Source: Melastoma dodecandrum
Lineage: Eukaryota > Streptophyta > Magnoliopsida > Myrtales > Melastomataceae
DNA length: 64,000 bases
NCBI GenBank assembly: GCA_029817715.1
Contig: JARUPY010000605.1
Coordinates: 3,658,001-3,722,000 of the forward strand
Direction: 5' to 3'
Below the pieces are notes generated by a model that searched no databases, was not told where the DNA came from, and saw nothing but the letters and a program-made list of their open reading frames with translations. Below are positions 22,485-33,418 of this stretch, piece after piece; the stretch's first letter is position 1; the number at the start of each line of letters is the position of its first letter. Made by a program: the position numbers and the translations under genes.

Positions 22485-23495
22485 TTGGAAGAAGACGACT
22501 TGTGGATACAGACTTTCTTTTCTCCGACGAATACCAGCAGGAATTCTAACTGGTATGACGACTTGTTTCCTAAACAAGAAGTGTGTAGGGCAGTAAGGTT
22601 AACAGGGACAAAATGGAATAAGTTCCTTGTAAAACTTGCCGACAATTTTAGTGAAGACCCATTAAAATTGTGGAGTCGGAATAGCCTAAAGGCTAGACTC
22701 GAATTGAAAGATCCCGGAACTATTATAAGAGCCAGAAATATTACATACACGGCTGAAATGGTTGAGAAATTTGAAAAACAAATTCATGAGTTGCTTGGAA
22801 GAGGTTTGATTAGGGACAGTTACAGTCCGCACTCTAGTCCTGCCTTTATGGTAATAAATCATACCGAGCAGATGCAAGGAAAAGCACGAATTGTTATAGA
22901 CTATCGTCAGCTTAATAAAACTACCAAAGATGATGGTTATAAGATTCCTACGGCTGGAAACGTAATAGATATGGTGAGTTTGAGCCAACCAAAATTCTTT
23001 TCCAAATTTGATTTGAAAAGTGGTTACTGGCAAGTCAAGATGGAAGAAGATTCGGTTCCTCTAACTGCTTTTAATGCTCCACAAGGAATGTTTGAATGGC
23101 TGGTAATGTCGTCCGGCCTGAAGAATGGTCCAGGCATCTTTCAGCGAAAAATGGATAATGCTTTCAAGCAGGTCCGCAAGTTTTGTACGGTCTACATAGA
23201 CGATGTGTTAGTTTACAGTCAGGCTGAAGACGATCACATGAGGTACCCTGATAAGGTCACCGATGTCTTCCGACAGGAGGGCATGATTCTATCAAAAAGA
23301 AAGATAGAATGGTTTAAGGAATCAGTTAATTTTCTAGGCATGGAAATTAAACAAGGAAAGATTAAATTACAAAATCATATTTCTGAGAAAATTGTTGATT
23401 TTTCTGACAAACTTGAGGACAGAAAACAAGTCCAAAGGTTTTGTGGATTTGTTAACTATGCTCGAAAGTTTGTGAAAGATCTTTCCCAAGATTAA
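22485..23495 (+). pseudogene. pararetrovirus reverse transcriptase
   Basis: 336-aa open frame with the standard RT motifs: ARIVIDYRQLNKTT, FFSKFDLKSGYWQV, the catalytic YIDDVLVYS and the primer-grip region NFLGMEIKQGKI. It would copy pregenomic RNA into DNA. It stops at 23493-23495 before the RNase H frame. Confidence 0.92.
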
Positions 23496-23522
23496 GGGAG
23501 GATTTCAAAGAATACATCTTCT

Positions 23523-24043
23523 GTGAATCCTTGGCTATGGGAAGATGAGGATACGCATGCTATTCAAAGGATTAAGAGAAAGGATAAAAATCTACCTCAA
23601 CTCTCCTTACCTTCTGATAAAGATGAGTTCGTCCTGGAAATTGATGCTTCTGACGAGTTCTGGGGGGCTGTCCTAAAAATTAAAGAAAGAAAGCCTGAAC
23701 CTGTTTATAAGTATTGGTCGGGTAGTTTTAAGGGGTACGAACTCCGATACGCGATACATGAAAAAGAAGTATTGGCTTTAAAAAATGGAATAAAAGCCTT
23801 TTACATCTTTTTGGCACCAAAGAAATTCTTAGTGCGTTCTGACTCAACCTATGTAAAAAGATTTATGAGTGTGAACCTCAAAGAGGCAGGCAAACTAGAC
23901 TTTTGAGGTTGCAGGAATTGTTTAGCTATTATAAATTTGATGTCGAATACATCTCTTCGGACAAAAACATAATAGCTGACTCTCTCTCTAGAGAACTTGC
24001 AAATGGATCCAGCCGTGAAGAGGAAGATTTGCTGGGTATGTAA
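23523..24043 (+). pseudogene. pararetrovirus RNase H
   Basis: Contains LEIDASDEFWGAVL (first catalytic Asp), RYAIHEKEVLAL (catalytic Glu) and LVRSDSTYV (Asp). A frameshift near 23885 moves the C-terminal part (VEYISSDKNIIADSLSRE) into another frame, which ends about 24043 and overlaps the next ORF. Confidence 0.88.
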
Positions 24044-24569
24044 GCAGGAGGGACACTCCAAAAAGGTATGTCCTAATAAGAAAGAGGGTGAGTATAGTGA
24101 TGCTGGTTCTAATTCAGGAACGAAAGCAGCTCTTTGCTGGCAGTGTAAGCGACCTGGACATAGATCCTTCGAATGTCCAAATAAGCCAAAAACTGTGAAT
24201 TCCCATAAGCGAGTGGCTAGTCTCAAGGAGGAGATAGTTATCAACTCTAAGAGAAAAGCGAAAGTAGATCTCCAAAAGGAGATGGTTAATCCAAAAGAGC
24301 AAGCTTCGGCTAACTCTAAAGGAGAAACGAAAATTGATTCCCAAAAGGGAGTGGCTAAACCCAAGGAAAAGGTTCTAACCAATTCCAAGGGGAAGACAAA
24401 GAAAAATTCCCAGAAAGGAATGATGGATCCTAAGGAGGAAAATAATATCAACTCCAAAGGAAACAAGAAGAAAAACTCTCAAGAGAGGATAGCTATTCCT
24501 GAAGAGGAAAGCTCTAAAGGAAAGACGAAGATGGTAGATCTGAAGGAAGAAGCTCATGCTGATTCCTAA
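24003..24569 (+). CDS. pararetrovirus zinc-knuckle and Lys-rich repeat protein
   Basis: Starts inside the end of the RNase H frame (ATG 24003; an ATG at 23997 is also in frame). Two CCHC knuckles come first: CWVCKQEGHSKKVC and CWQCKRPGHRSFEC. They are followed by about five imperfect Lys-rich tandem repeats of 16-20 residues (24226-24540) built on N-S-K-x-K and x-Q-K-x-x-x-x-P-K-E. The position corresponds to the transactivator (TAV) gene of other caulimovirids, but I cannot recognise the TAV core in this part. Nucleic-acid binding is a reasonable inference. The frame itself has no internal stop. Confidence 0.6.
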   Translation: MDPAVKRKICWVCKQEGHSKKVCPNKKEGEYSDAGSNSGTKAALCWQCKRPGHRSFECPNKPKTVNSHKRVASLKEEIVINSKRKAKVDLQKEMVNPKEQASANSKGETKIDSQKGVAKPKEKVLTNSKGKTKKNSQKGMMDPKEENNINSKGNKKKNSQERIAIPEEESSKGKTKMVDLKEEAHADS

Positions 24570-25162
24570 GGAAAAACCAAAAGGAAGAGAAAAGCAAAAC
24601 AGCTTAAATCATGAGGATCTAGATGGATCCTGGTATTTTGATTTAGACTCTTTTGAAGATGAATCCCTATCTTGGGATGCAACTGTATCAACGCCAAATG
24701 GTGGGATTAAAAACAAGTATCAATGCCAAATTGAGTTTTTTGCAGCAAAAGCAATAGAGTACATTAAAGATCTAGAGTCTAAATTGTTATGTAAGACTTC
24801 AGATGGAGAAGAACTGTCTAATACCGTAAAAGAAAGACACAGATTCTCACCATAACTATGTCCATAATACCATAGAGATCAAAGACTATGAGACCCCAAA
24901 GGTAGTAGTTGATATGAGAGAATCCTCACTCAAGGAGAACTCTGTACTTCGCCCATATCAGCATTGGATATCGGAGAAGCGGCCGTCCCTGAGAATTAAT
25001 TCAGGAATGGTGGGAGTAGCTTTACCATATTTGTATGCAGGTTTTGTTGACATTCTGGAGATTGATAGATCAGAACCAGAACAGATAAAACCCTTACCTC
25101 AGCTGGTAAAGTTTATACTCGGATGCCTGGGATATGGACCAAAGTATGCCACATGGCATTGA
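24556..25162 (+). pseudogene. pararetrovirus downstream ORF, unrecognised
   Basis: Frames 24556-24855 and about 24860-25162 follow the zinc-knuckle ORF. The first is acidic; the second contains RPSLRINSGMVGVALPYLYA and a hydrophobic stretch up to a stop at 25160. Together they may be the C-terminal half of a TAV-like protein split by shifts. I do not recognise a family for certain. Confidence 0.45.
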
Positions 25163-25288
25163 TTACTAGCACTATGATGGAAGAAGAAGAGCATGAAAAG
25201 TTTGGGAAAGTAATTCTTCCCAATATGCAAGTCTGGGATATCCATCTTAGTTAGAGTGGACATCTAATAGAGCCTCAACGACAGGACC

Positions 25289-25522
25289 TTGATCAGAAAG
25301 GTTTATGGCGAAAATTACAAAGACAAAACTATGAGAAAAGCCATAAAAGTTGAGTTCCTAAAGGATGTGTTAGAGCATGTATTCGCCGGCAAGGAATTGT
25401 ACTACGTGCTCAGTGACGGAATGACAACTGTTACGATCCTCCGTTCTTATTTAAGCTCTACAGATGAACAAGCAGGGGAACGAGGATGGGAAAGAGTTTT
25501 AGATCTTCTGGATAGTTTCTAA
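25289..25522 (+). pseudogene. pararetrovirus small ORF, unrecognised
   Basis: 77-aa frame (starts MIRKVYGENYKDK, ends VLDLLDSF). It is probably a continuation of the preceding viral protein after decay. No family recognised. Confidence 0.35.
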
Positions 25523-26092
25523 AAGAGAGAAAACTCTGAATTATGCCTCCGGACAGACACATTTGAAGTCTGGAGAAAAATCACTGATTATACCGACAAA
25601 TCATTAGCTCAGCGATTTGAACAAGATGAAGAGAGAGCCCGACTGATTCGTGAAGGATATCAACAAGGACTCTCTGAGGAAATTGGCGAAACATCAAACG
25701 CCAAAGAAGAAGGAATCTCCTAGGACAAAGCAATAATACATACGGGAGAAGAAAGTTGTATGAAGATAGAGTAGACAATTTTGTTTATCTTTAGCTAACT
25801 TTTGTAATTTTTGAAAAGTTAAAGCTGGCAAACAGTTCATAGGCACCAGTTTCTTTGTGTATATAATTCACAACCATCTATCTCATTTGGGGGAGGGCGA
25901 TCTGAGTAGAGAATTTTTTCTCACATCTCTTTGAGTAAAAATTCTTTGATCATTCTCCAAAAATACCTTAAGGAACCTAGAGTTGTTAGAATTAATCAAG
26001 ATTGGTTAAGTCTAACTGAAGGTTAGATCTGCGAATCTAAACCTTGAAGGAATAGCCATTGTAGCTAAACCTTGTTCAGGAGGAGGAGTGTC
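25523..26092 (+). other. pararetrovirus intergenic region upstream of the promoter
   Basis: The left part has short coding-like stretches (about 25540-25730). The rest is A/T-rich and precedes the TATA box; by analogy it should hold the pregenomic RNA promoter and enhancer. Confidence 0.45.
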
Positions 26093-26100
26093 TATATAAG
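26093..26100 (+). promoter_or_regulatory. TATA box of the viral pregenomic RNA promoter
   Basis: TATATAAG at 26093-26100, downstream of the last viral ORF and about 590 bp upstream of the primer-binding site, the position of the 35S-type promoter in caulimovirids. Whether it is active in the host is unknown. Confidence 0.6.
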
Positions 26101-26355
26101 ACCCTCAAGATAAGGGCATTCGGAATGACACAGAAGAGCCTCTCTATCTCACGGAATTCTCAAACCTGACAAGTGAGTAACTCTTGAGATTCCAAAGTTG
26201 CGGAAGCTTGGTAAACCCTCGGAGTTATCCATTTGAATAAGGTATAATAAGCATCTTCTTAATTTAAGATTGTTTATGTTGTTCTTTCCATCTTGAAAGA
26301 AGATTTTAATTAAAGAAAACTTAATTAAAGTTGTGCAAGTGCACGAGTCATTCTT

Positions 26356-26664
26356 ATGACTGATTATCCAAACCCCGAATTATTCCATTTGGATCACGGT
26401 GTGGGCAAGGATTCTACTACTGGTCTTCTTAACACTGTAGTAGATCGTATGGAAATTCTATCAGCACAGATAACTCAGTTATCTAAGCTTATAGAAAGTT
26501 ATTTTAAGAAATTAGAAGAACTGACTCTAACACAGAGTGAATTTGAGGAATTTTTCCTTGAAGGTAAGTCCAACCTTAGATTTACGGCTAATTCAAGATA
26601 CTCAAACGAGTATTTGAGGTTGGTAGAATGCCGACGACAAAGACAATTAGGAAAATCTTCTTAA
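26356..26664 (+). CDS. small ORF in the viral leader
   Basis: 102-aa intact frame between the TATA box and the primer site. Its middle (LLNTVVDRMEILSAQITQLS, then LIESYFKKLEEL) has heptad hydrophobics suggesting a coiled coil, reminiscent of virion-associated proteins, though no family match can be claimed. The stop lies 22 nt before the primer site. Confidence 0.45.
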   Translation: MTDYPNPELFHLDHGVGKDSTTGLLNTVVDRMEILSAQITQLSKLIESYFKKLEELTLTQSEFEEFFLEGKSNLRFTANSRYSNEYLRLVECRRQRQLGKSS

Positions 26665-26686
26665 GTTCGATTCCTGTTCGATTTAT

Positions 26687-26698
26687 TGGTATCAGAGC
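26687..26698 (+). other. tRNA-Met primer-binding site of the pararetrovirus
   Basis: TGGTATCAGAGC, the complement of the initiator tRNA-Met 3' end, which primes minus-strand synthesis in Caulimoviridae. It lies at the 3' end of the integrated copy, so the linear copy appears opened just past this site. Confidence 0.85.
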
Positions 26699-26700
26699 CC

Positions 26701-27974
26701 GCTTAAGGATAATTTTCTTATTGCCTTGAAGGACTAAATTAGAGAAATTTAAGTTTTGGGGGATAAGATTAAAGAAAGACAATCAAAAAAGAAGGAGCAA
26801 CGATAGAATAGGAATATAAAAACAAGGAACCGTAAATAGGGAAATAGTTTTGGGGACCACGGTAAAAAGGTACAAACCTCGATGACAATGACCGGGATGA
26901 ACTCTTTCTCTTGCAATCATCTCCCCATCCCCTCCAACGTACACAGCGGTGGCTGGGGGAAAGGATTTGGAAGAATCAGCTTATGCCAGCTACCCACGAA
27001 CAAATTGATTTTTGCAGTCAAATCAAAATAACAAATGTTCCCCGAGCCCACACTTTTTTCTACTTAAACTAATTTTCAAATTTAATTCGGTCGCGACTCC
27101 GTATAGTTTACCTATGTTGGCCCAGTGATTAAGACAAGAGGAGGTGAATTAGTGTTAATACTCAAATGGTCACTTTTAAACTTTTTTCACAGAATCCCCA
27201 ACAGTGGAAGACTTGACCTCCTATAAGAATAGAACTTTCGTGAGGTTTCTCTTTACTACAGAGGCTATCGAACAGAACCCGAAGTGATTTGTTGTTTACG
27301 TCGTCAATCAGACCAATAGAATGATTTTTGACAATTTTCGAGACCTTAGTGGTTCAGGTTTAAACGAACGTAGAGAACAGAAGTAGTGTTGCACCACCTC
27401 CTGTAACTCATTTGTCAACCTTTTGTATCTGCACGGTTATCCTTCTATTTGCAGCTTCTGTACTATTAACACTTATGAAATGATTAGCAAACAAATGTAA
27501 ATGAGACACAAGTTTATAGTGGTTCGGTAGAGACTACCTACGTCCACTCTCACCGAGAAAGTAGGGTGGTTATCACTAATCGGAACGTATCGGTGATGTA
27601 GACGGTGATACAGGATCAGCCATCTATAGCACATGCACCCAAAGGTACTGCACTTTTACAAGTTTGCACGGGTTAGTGTGACTAATAATAGTAACGAGGT
27701 ATTTGGACGTTCTCCTTCTTGGATGGTGTCCTCGCTAATTGCACAGCAACCCACTGCTACTCCCTAATATGCAGTCTCTCTCTAACTCTTTTGATAATAA
27801 TGTTGAGTTAACCTATTTATAACTAATCAAATGAATCTAAATTAGGCTAATAGTTTACAGGACGTCATGCTGCTGTAGATGGAAAGTATCTTGCTGCAAA
27901 CAACAGATACGATCTGTTAGCGTAATAATCATATAAATCACATGAGATTACTTCCATATTGTGGCAGCATAATG
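26701..27974. other. no gene; possible old repeat
   Basis: The first 100 bp may still be viral leader. 27130-27180 and 27500-27660 contain phrases common in plant LTR-retroelement ends (GGAGGTGAATTAGTGTTAA; GTGGTTCGGTAGAGACTACC), so a decayed element is likely, but no boundaries could be set. Confidence 0.3.
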
Positions 27975-28594
27975 TCTGTCAGTTACGAGCACTATGTTGG
28001 GATCAATAAGTTTGTGGCAAAGTACTCCATCCAGTCATCCCTCCAAGTGATTCTTCCACCAACCCTTATCAAATGAACTTGAGGATCACGCTCATCGATT
28101 TAGTGCAGAAGTCGATAGGAATTTTGTGTTGGTAGCCGTAATGAGACTCACTTCTCGTGGGAGGGGGGCTGAAGTGGGTCATTAGTCGCTTTCGACGATG
28201 TCAAACACTCTAATCCTGGGAATTCTAGTACTGAATGCCATGTATGGGAATGGAGCGACCTCTGTACTTCTCGAGATAGTGTTCTTGCAAAGCATTGTAT
28301 GGTACAATCTCTTGTTCTTCTTGTTTGAGCTTAACACAAACGAAAGCAGCCACGATGATGCCAACAAAAGCTTCAGGTGAGACATCGTACTATCAATCAG
28401 TAGTAAACTCTTTATTCAATGTTTTCAGAAGATATTATCCATATTAATACTTGAAAAATTAGGAATATGTCGAGGGGAGTCAATGATGTTACAAGAAAAC
28501 GTACCAAAGGAAGGCGTAAATGAAGTGAAGCCGAGAGGTAGAAGGAAGCTCGAAACTATAACAATCTTCATCAAAGTAGGGAAGAAGCACCTTT

Positions 28595-29309
28595 TTGTTA
28601 AACACCAACACCTCTGGATACAAAGGAACCGCCTTCCACAGCCAGATAAACACCAGGAGCTCTCAAGAAGTTATCCTCGCTAAGGCAGTAGAACTACAAG
28701 AACTCCTTGTACACAATAAAAGAAAGAAAGGTCAACAGACCAACCTTGAGAGGACAAAATGCCACACCACACGAAGAGGTCGGATGGGAACCTTCAAGAG
28801 AGATCCCATACACCCTGAACATAGATGCCGCCACACATCAAAACTCACTATATGTTGGTCTAGGAGGAGTTATTAGAGACCAAAGCAGACCTTGGCTTGA
28901 AGGATTCAACAAGAAACACCCCAACACAAATAGTCTCACCGTAGAAGCTCTAGCCATCCAGGAGGGTATTTACCTTAGCAAAACAACTAGGGTTGCAGTC
29001 GCTAGCTATGCAAATAGACGCAGAGACAATACTCCACTACATGACAGGTGAAAAACATTATCCCCACTAAGCTCACCTATTGTGGATCATTGCAGGTCGC
29101 AATTAAATGACTTCGAAGCCATCTCCATCAGTCACATCCCTAGGGAAAGGAACTTACTGGTGAATAAGTTAGCTGAAGGGGCAAGACACCGAGAAGAGAG
29201 TTTTATCACCTTTTATTATCCACCGAATTTTGTGATAGATGTACTACATAGGGATATCTCGTCTTCTAAAACCAACGGCATACCCAAAGGTTATCTTGGT
29301 GTAATCTAG
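28595..29309 (+). pseudogene. LINE-type RNase H fragment
   Basis: The frame 28707-29051 contains LNIDAATHQN, VGLGGVIRDQSRPW, TVEALAIQEGIYL and, after a break, 29082-29309 with ISISHIPRERNLLVNKLAEG. This is the RNase H-like domain (RVT_3 type) carried by plant non-LTR retrotransposons. RT and endonuclease are absent here. It sits between two remnant PIN exons. Confidence 0.8.
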
Positions 29310-29760
29310 ACGCTATTTTGACTAATCTACGAACTCCCTTTTCTACCAAAAAAATTAGGGAAGAAGCGTCCGAGAAGTCCAAATGCTCATACCACTTTGT
29401 TAGTTCTTACTTGGACATTCATCCATTTCAAGTAAGCTGTCGGATATCCCCAAAAATTATCTATTGTATATACCTCAATGCACCCCCACCACCTCATGCA
29501 CTCCTGTATTACGCTGGTGGGGATTCAAATTGCCGATGATTACCGATGACTCGATACAGATACCGTCCTGAGGAGGGCTAGGAATCGCAAAGTGCAGCTT
29601 ATGTTCATTCACTGTTTGTTTGCCTTCAGCAGTCGTACATATAAGTTTGAAAGCACAGAGATTATTTTCCTCTTGTAATGTTGCATTCAATAGGTTTGTT
29701 CATGGTTTCACAACCCAAAATCTTGGCCGCAGGCGCTCGCATGGCTGCAACGTCCACAGT

Positions 29761-30310
29761 TGTTTGCGGACGAAACACGTCACGATATAACGGGGACTAT
29801 TGGGTTGAAGAAATGTGATCGCCAATAATGTAAAAGAACAAAAGACAAGCAATAGAATTCACTATGGAAAAGATTGAACACTTATAACCATACTGCAACA
29901 CTTAATCTGATTTCTTATAGTCAAGTTGACAATCAAGTAGCTCTTCGGGATTATAGAATGACTATATGTCTTTACAATTGACTGAAGATGACTTATTTAT
30001 AGACGAGAATTTAAGAAACCGTCATCCTGAACAATTAAACACAAGTTTATTATATCGAAACTAACTATTGATCACTATATCTTCGGTGACTCTCTTAGAA
30101 CAGTCTTCATCTTCTTCGATGTAGCCAGAACACTTCCTTCGACAGGCTTCAGCCAAAGCTTCGATCTTAAATGCTTCGACGATCATCTTCGACCCAATAC
30201 TCATTTTCGAAGTTCCATCTACTGTTGGGGCGATAATGACTTTCTTCGATCAAACCCACCATTACCGCTCCAACCTTCGAGGCCTAGAATGACGGTTTAC
30301 CATGTAAGCA
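29761..30310 (-). repeat. 3' LTR of the gag-protease element
   Basis: 550 bp. Matches 36113-36658 with scattered substitutions and small indels. Confidence 0.9.
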
Positions 30311-30504
30311 TTTTGCCCCCTTCCATCGACACGTCGTTCCATCTTCTCTATCATCTACTATATAATTCGTCGTCATCCTCTCATTTGTTACCTTTATCTT
30401 CTTTCTCATCAACTGATGCTCTCAGGCTCCCTCTCTCTTTCGTCAGACGAAGCTACTCTACCACATTCCAGCTATAGCGCCCTAGTTATTCTATAACCAC
30501 ACAC

Positions 30505-32022
30505 CGTTAAGTGGAGCCATAGTTTACTTCAAAGGGTTTAGAGGTCAGGCAACAGAGTCTTTAGTCAAACAGACCTACAATTTCGCCGACGAAGAGGCAA
30601 GAAGGCATGGGCAGGTCACAAAGGTCCCTTTTTTTAGGAGCGGCGCCAAAGGCTTCTTCGTTGAAGTTTATAATCCGCAATTCGTGGCAAAACAATTGGG
30701 GTTTGTCAAAGTTGTCCCTTTCCCTCCATCAATTCTTTCAACACCAACCTAGAGGAGCGCGTTAGCATCGACTTCGCTTACTCTAGCAGGGTAAGTTTAT
30801 ACATAGTGAAATATTTTGACATCTGGCAATCGATAATACCTTCCTGTCTATGTTGTTGTATGTCGTCCTCGATCGATTGATTGCACCAATTGCGTTCCTA
30901 GACACTTTAGAAGGATGCAATGCTACGAGGGCCTTTGATTGCTGTTGGAAGAGACTTCTCAACAAAATCATGTTGAAGACTTCATTTCCAAACAAGGCAA
31001 ATGAAGCAATGCTCCAACTGGGAAATTTTCGAAGTCTTTTATCCGCCAAACAAGAGAAAGCACTAATGTCAGGTATCAACGTCGGCCCTATTTGACTTAT
31101 TTCTCATCGACTCTTACACATTAATGTTTACAGGGGCGTTAGATTTCGTGGCACCGCCAGCTCCTATGGGAAATGGGCGAATCAAAAGAAAAAGGATATC
31201 ATAACCTCGTCGAAGAAACTTGCCACTCGGTCAACTTCAACAACTAAAGGCGAGTCATCTTCTGAGGTTGGAGAAGACGAAAGTGCAGGACTTCGACGAC
31301 GGTCAAGGAAAACTAGGCATGCTCCGATTCCAAAAGGTGACGCCAAAATCGAAGACGACGTATTTGAGGATGAACCTTCAATCGGTACTGGAAAAAGTGT
31401 TCCCCCACTGGTAGAAGAAAATGTCCAAGCTTCCGATGAGGTAAACTTGTAATATGTCAATAATACAACATGTTGGAATGTTAACCATATGTTCGTCGAC
31501 ACAAGTTGGATATGACGACCTGTTTACACACCATCTTCGCCAGCATAAAACCTTCTCTCCAATGTTGACATTGTGATCGATGTGCCATCCAATCCTCAAG
31601 CGGTCGACGTTTCTAAAGAGGGTTCTATAGGAGGAGGTAATGAGGTCGTCGATGCAGGCTCCACCAAAACAGTCGATCTTGCCGTGAAAAACCAGGTTAA
31701 TCCCTCAGCCCCACATAGAGTAATACTATCTAATACTGAACTTTTCACCTACTCAGGTCGCTACACTCTCTTCTGAGAGTCTAGCTACTATTCGTGATCC
31801 AGCCATTGAGGAATCTATTCGCGAGCATACTAATCAAATCTCGATATCGATCAACATGGTGGTACACCTGCTGACTCTCACCCGAATATACAATCACAGG
31901 TATCTGCACAACAGTCAACAGACCTAGTCCCTGAAGCAATGATCGATGCAGGATGCCATACCCCGGAAACGTCTAAGGAACTCGACAATGTTGGCTTTGC
32001 AGAAATGTTCGATCAGCTTCGG
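30505..32022 (+). CDS. antisense spliced ORF (aORF) of the gag-protease element
   Basis: Plus-strand coding-like exons with splice signals: about 30505-30790 (VYFKGFRGQATESLVKQTY and VEVYNPQFVAKQLGFVKVVP; donor GTAAGT), about 30850-31072 (LDTLEGCNATRAFDCCWKRL; donor GTATCA), 31134-31440 (SSKKLATRSTSTTKGESSSE; donor GTAAAC), about 31565-31695, and 31757-32022 (donor GTAAGA). Extra antisense ORFs with intron structure, often plant-mobile-domain related, are known from Tat-lineage gypsy elements, and this fits in place and style. At least one in-frame stop (near 30751) and shifts suggest decay. Function unknown. Confidence 0.6.
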
Positions 32023-32302
32023 GTAAGAAACATATATCAAAAAATCTATCAAAAGTGATAAATTAAAACCTCATCTTTTTTTATCACAAAACGTTGTTTT
32101 ATTCATAGTATGATGAATAACAACACTAGTTGAACCTACACACAACTTCAAACCTTGACTCATCTCTTCAGCATGCTGGTCGGGACTATCTACGTTCAGC
32201 GAACTGGATTCCAAATACATTTCTAGAGTAACTCTAAGTTTAGTTAGTATATACACTCGTAGTTGCTCCATGACATCATCGACTATGTTATCATTATCTA
32301 TG

Positions 32303-33418
32303 TCAAACATCTTCGACCTCCCGGAAGAGTTTATCGGGCTCCAAGTCCGAGATGACAACATCATCCTTGTGCTCTTCAACTATGGGGGTGTCAGTCAGTC
32401 CATCAATCTCCTTAGTGGAATGGAGGATACCAGCAAGCTTCTCTTCTCTCCTTGCTTGAGCATCAGATTCGACTGATAGAGGCACTATGTTAAAGCCCCA
32501 TCCTGAAGCAGCATCGACAATAGGATGTGGGGGACCCCCATACTTCACCAGGTACTCAAACTTCCCAATTGGTTCACAAAGAGGACCAACATTTAGATCT
32601 CCCAGGTCGTACCTTTTCTTCAAGCTCATATCATCAGCAGTACCAATGGCAGTTCCTGTACAAATTTCGACAGGGTTAATATAAGTATTGATAGTTGAAT
32701 CTACTTTAACAACATCAACTTCAGAATCAAGCCAAAGCATAAGCTTTCGATGAAGAGTAGATGGGATTAATGTTGCCTTATGCAGCCACTCCCTTCCTAG
32801 AAGAGCACTAAATGTCGTAACTACATCGACAATGAAGAAAGCGGTGTTCATCTCAAATCTACCAACTTTTAGTCTCAAAGGAAATACTCCCACACACTTC
32901 GACATAAGACCATTAAAACTAGTTATGTCGACGTCAGTGTTAGTGACATCTTCTTTGTCATACCCTAAATATCTAAGGGGACATAAGGGAATAACGTTGA
33001 CCGTCGCACCATTGTTGACTAGTACCCTTTTCAAAAGGATCGCATTGAATTTAGCTTTGATATACAAGGAATACATTTGTGAGTGCATCGATATACTAGG
33101 CATAACGAACCAGTTGACTGGAAAGCCTATAGGGCATCGAACAACTCGAGGAGTCGAAGTTTTGAGGATACTTGGAATAGGTCGGTCAATCGCTGGTACT
33201 GCGAACTCTGTAGGTAACATTATAACGTTAGACTCAACATTATTCTCAGAAATATCGAACCGCACTGGATTATAATCCAAATCATCAAAGGTATCATCGA
33301 AATCATCATCCTCGACTGGATCGTCTTTAGTCTTAGGAGGGCTGACAGGGGGTAGATAATCATCCAAGTAGATCACCGTGGTCCACTTTCTGTGTTTCCA
33401 TAGTAGCGGAGTCGACAT
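32303..33418 (-). CDS. gag-protease element: aspartic protease region
   Basis: 371-aa open frame. It carries a Tat/gypsy-type retropepsin: VLVNNGATVNVIPL in place of the usual active site, then ITSFNG, GVFPLRLKVG and SALLGREWLH, typical of plant gypsy PR domains. The catalytic D-[ST]-G is replaced by N-N-G, so activity is doubtful. After the protease the frame ends with an acidic tail instead of an RT domain. Confidence 0.75.
   Translation of the reverse strand: MSTPLLWKHRKWTTVIYLDDYLPPVSPPKTKDDPVEDDDFDDTFDDLDYNPVRFDISENNVESNVIMLPTEFAVPAIDRPIPSILKTSTPRVVRCPIGFPVNWFVMPSISMHSQMYSLYIKAKFNAILLKRVLVNNGATVNVIPLCPLRYLGYDKEDVTNTDVDITSFNGLMSKCVGVFPLRLKVGRFEMNTAFFIVDVVTTFSALLGREWLHKATLIPSTLHRKLMLWLDSEVDVVKVDSTINTYINPVEICTGTAIGTADDMSLKKRYDLGDLNVGPLCEPIGKFEYLVKYGGPPHPIVDAASGWGFNIVPLSVESDAQARREEKLAGILHSTKEIDGLTDTPIVEEHKDDVVISDLEPDKLFREVEDV

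Larger units (their letters stand above)
19391..26700 (+). mobile_element. endogenous pararetrovirus (Caulimoviridae), near full length, decayed
   Basis: About 7.3 kb in one orientation encodes, in order: capsid with CCHC knuckle, 30K-type movement protein, aspartic protease, reverse transcriptase, RNase H, a zinc-knuckle/Lys-repeat ORF, further ORFs, a TATA box and a tRNA-Met primer site. No LTRs flank it and there is no integrase, as expected for a plant DNA virus captured by the genome. Capsid-before-movement order is known from cavemo- and solendoviruses; a closer placement needs an RT tree. Stops and frameshifts in nearly every ORF show that it cannot express a functional virus. Confidence 0.92.

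Noticed and set aside
26687..26698. tRNA-Met gene fragment
   Set aside because: Only the 12-nt primer complement is present, at the place expected for the viral primer site.
29475..29690. 71-codon minus-strand ORF
   Set aside because: Antisense to a PIN remnant exon and intron on the plus strand.
32832..33275. 147-codon plus-strand open frame
   Set aside because: Antisense shadow of the protease frame of the LTR element; the true antisense ORF lies at 30505-32022.
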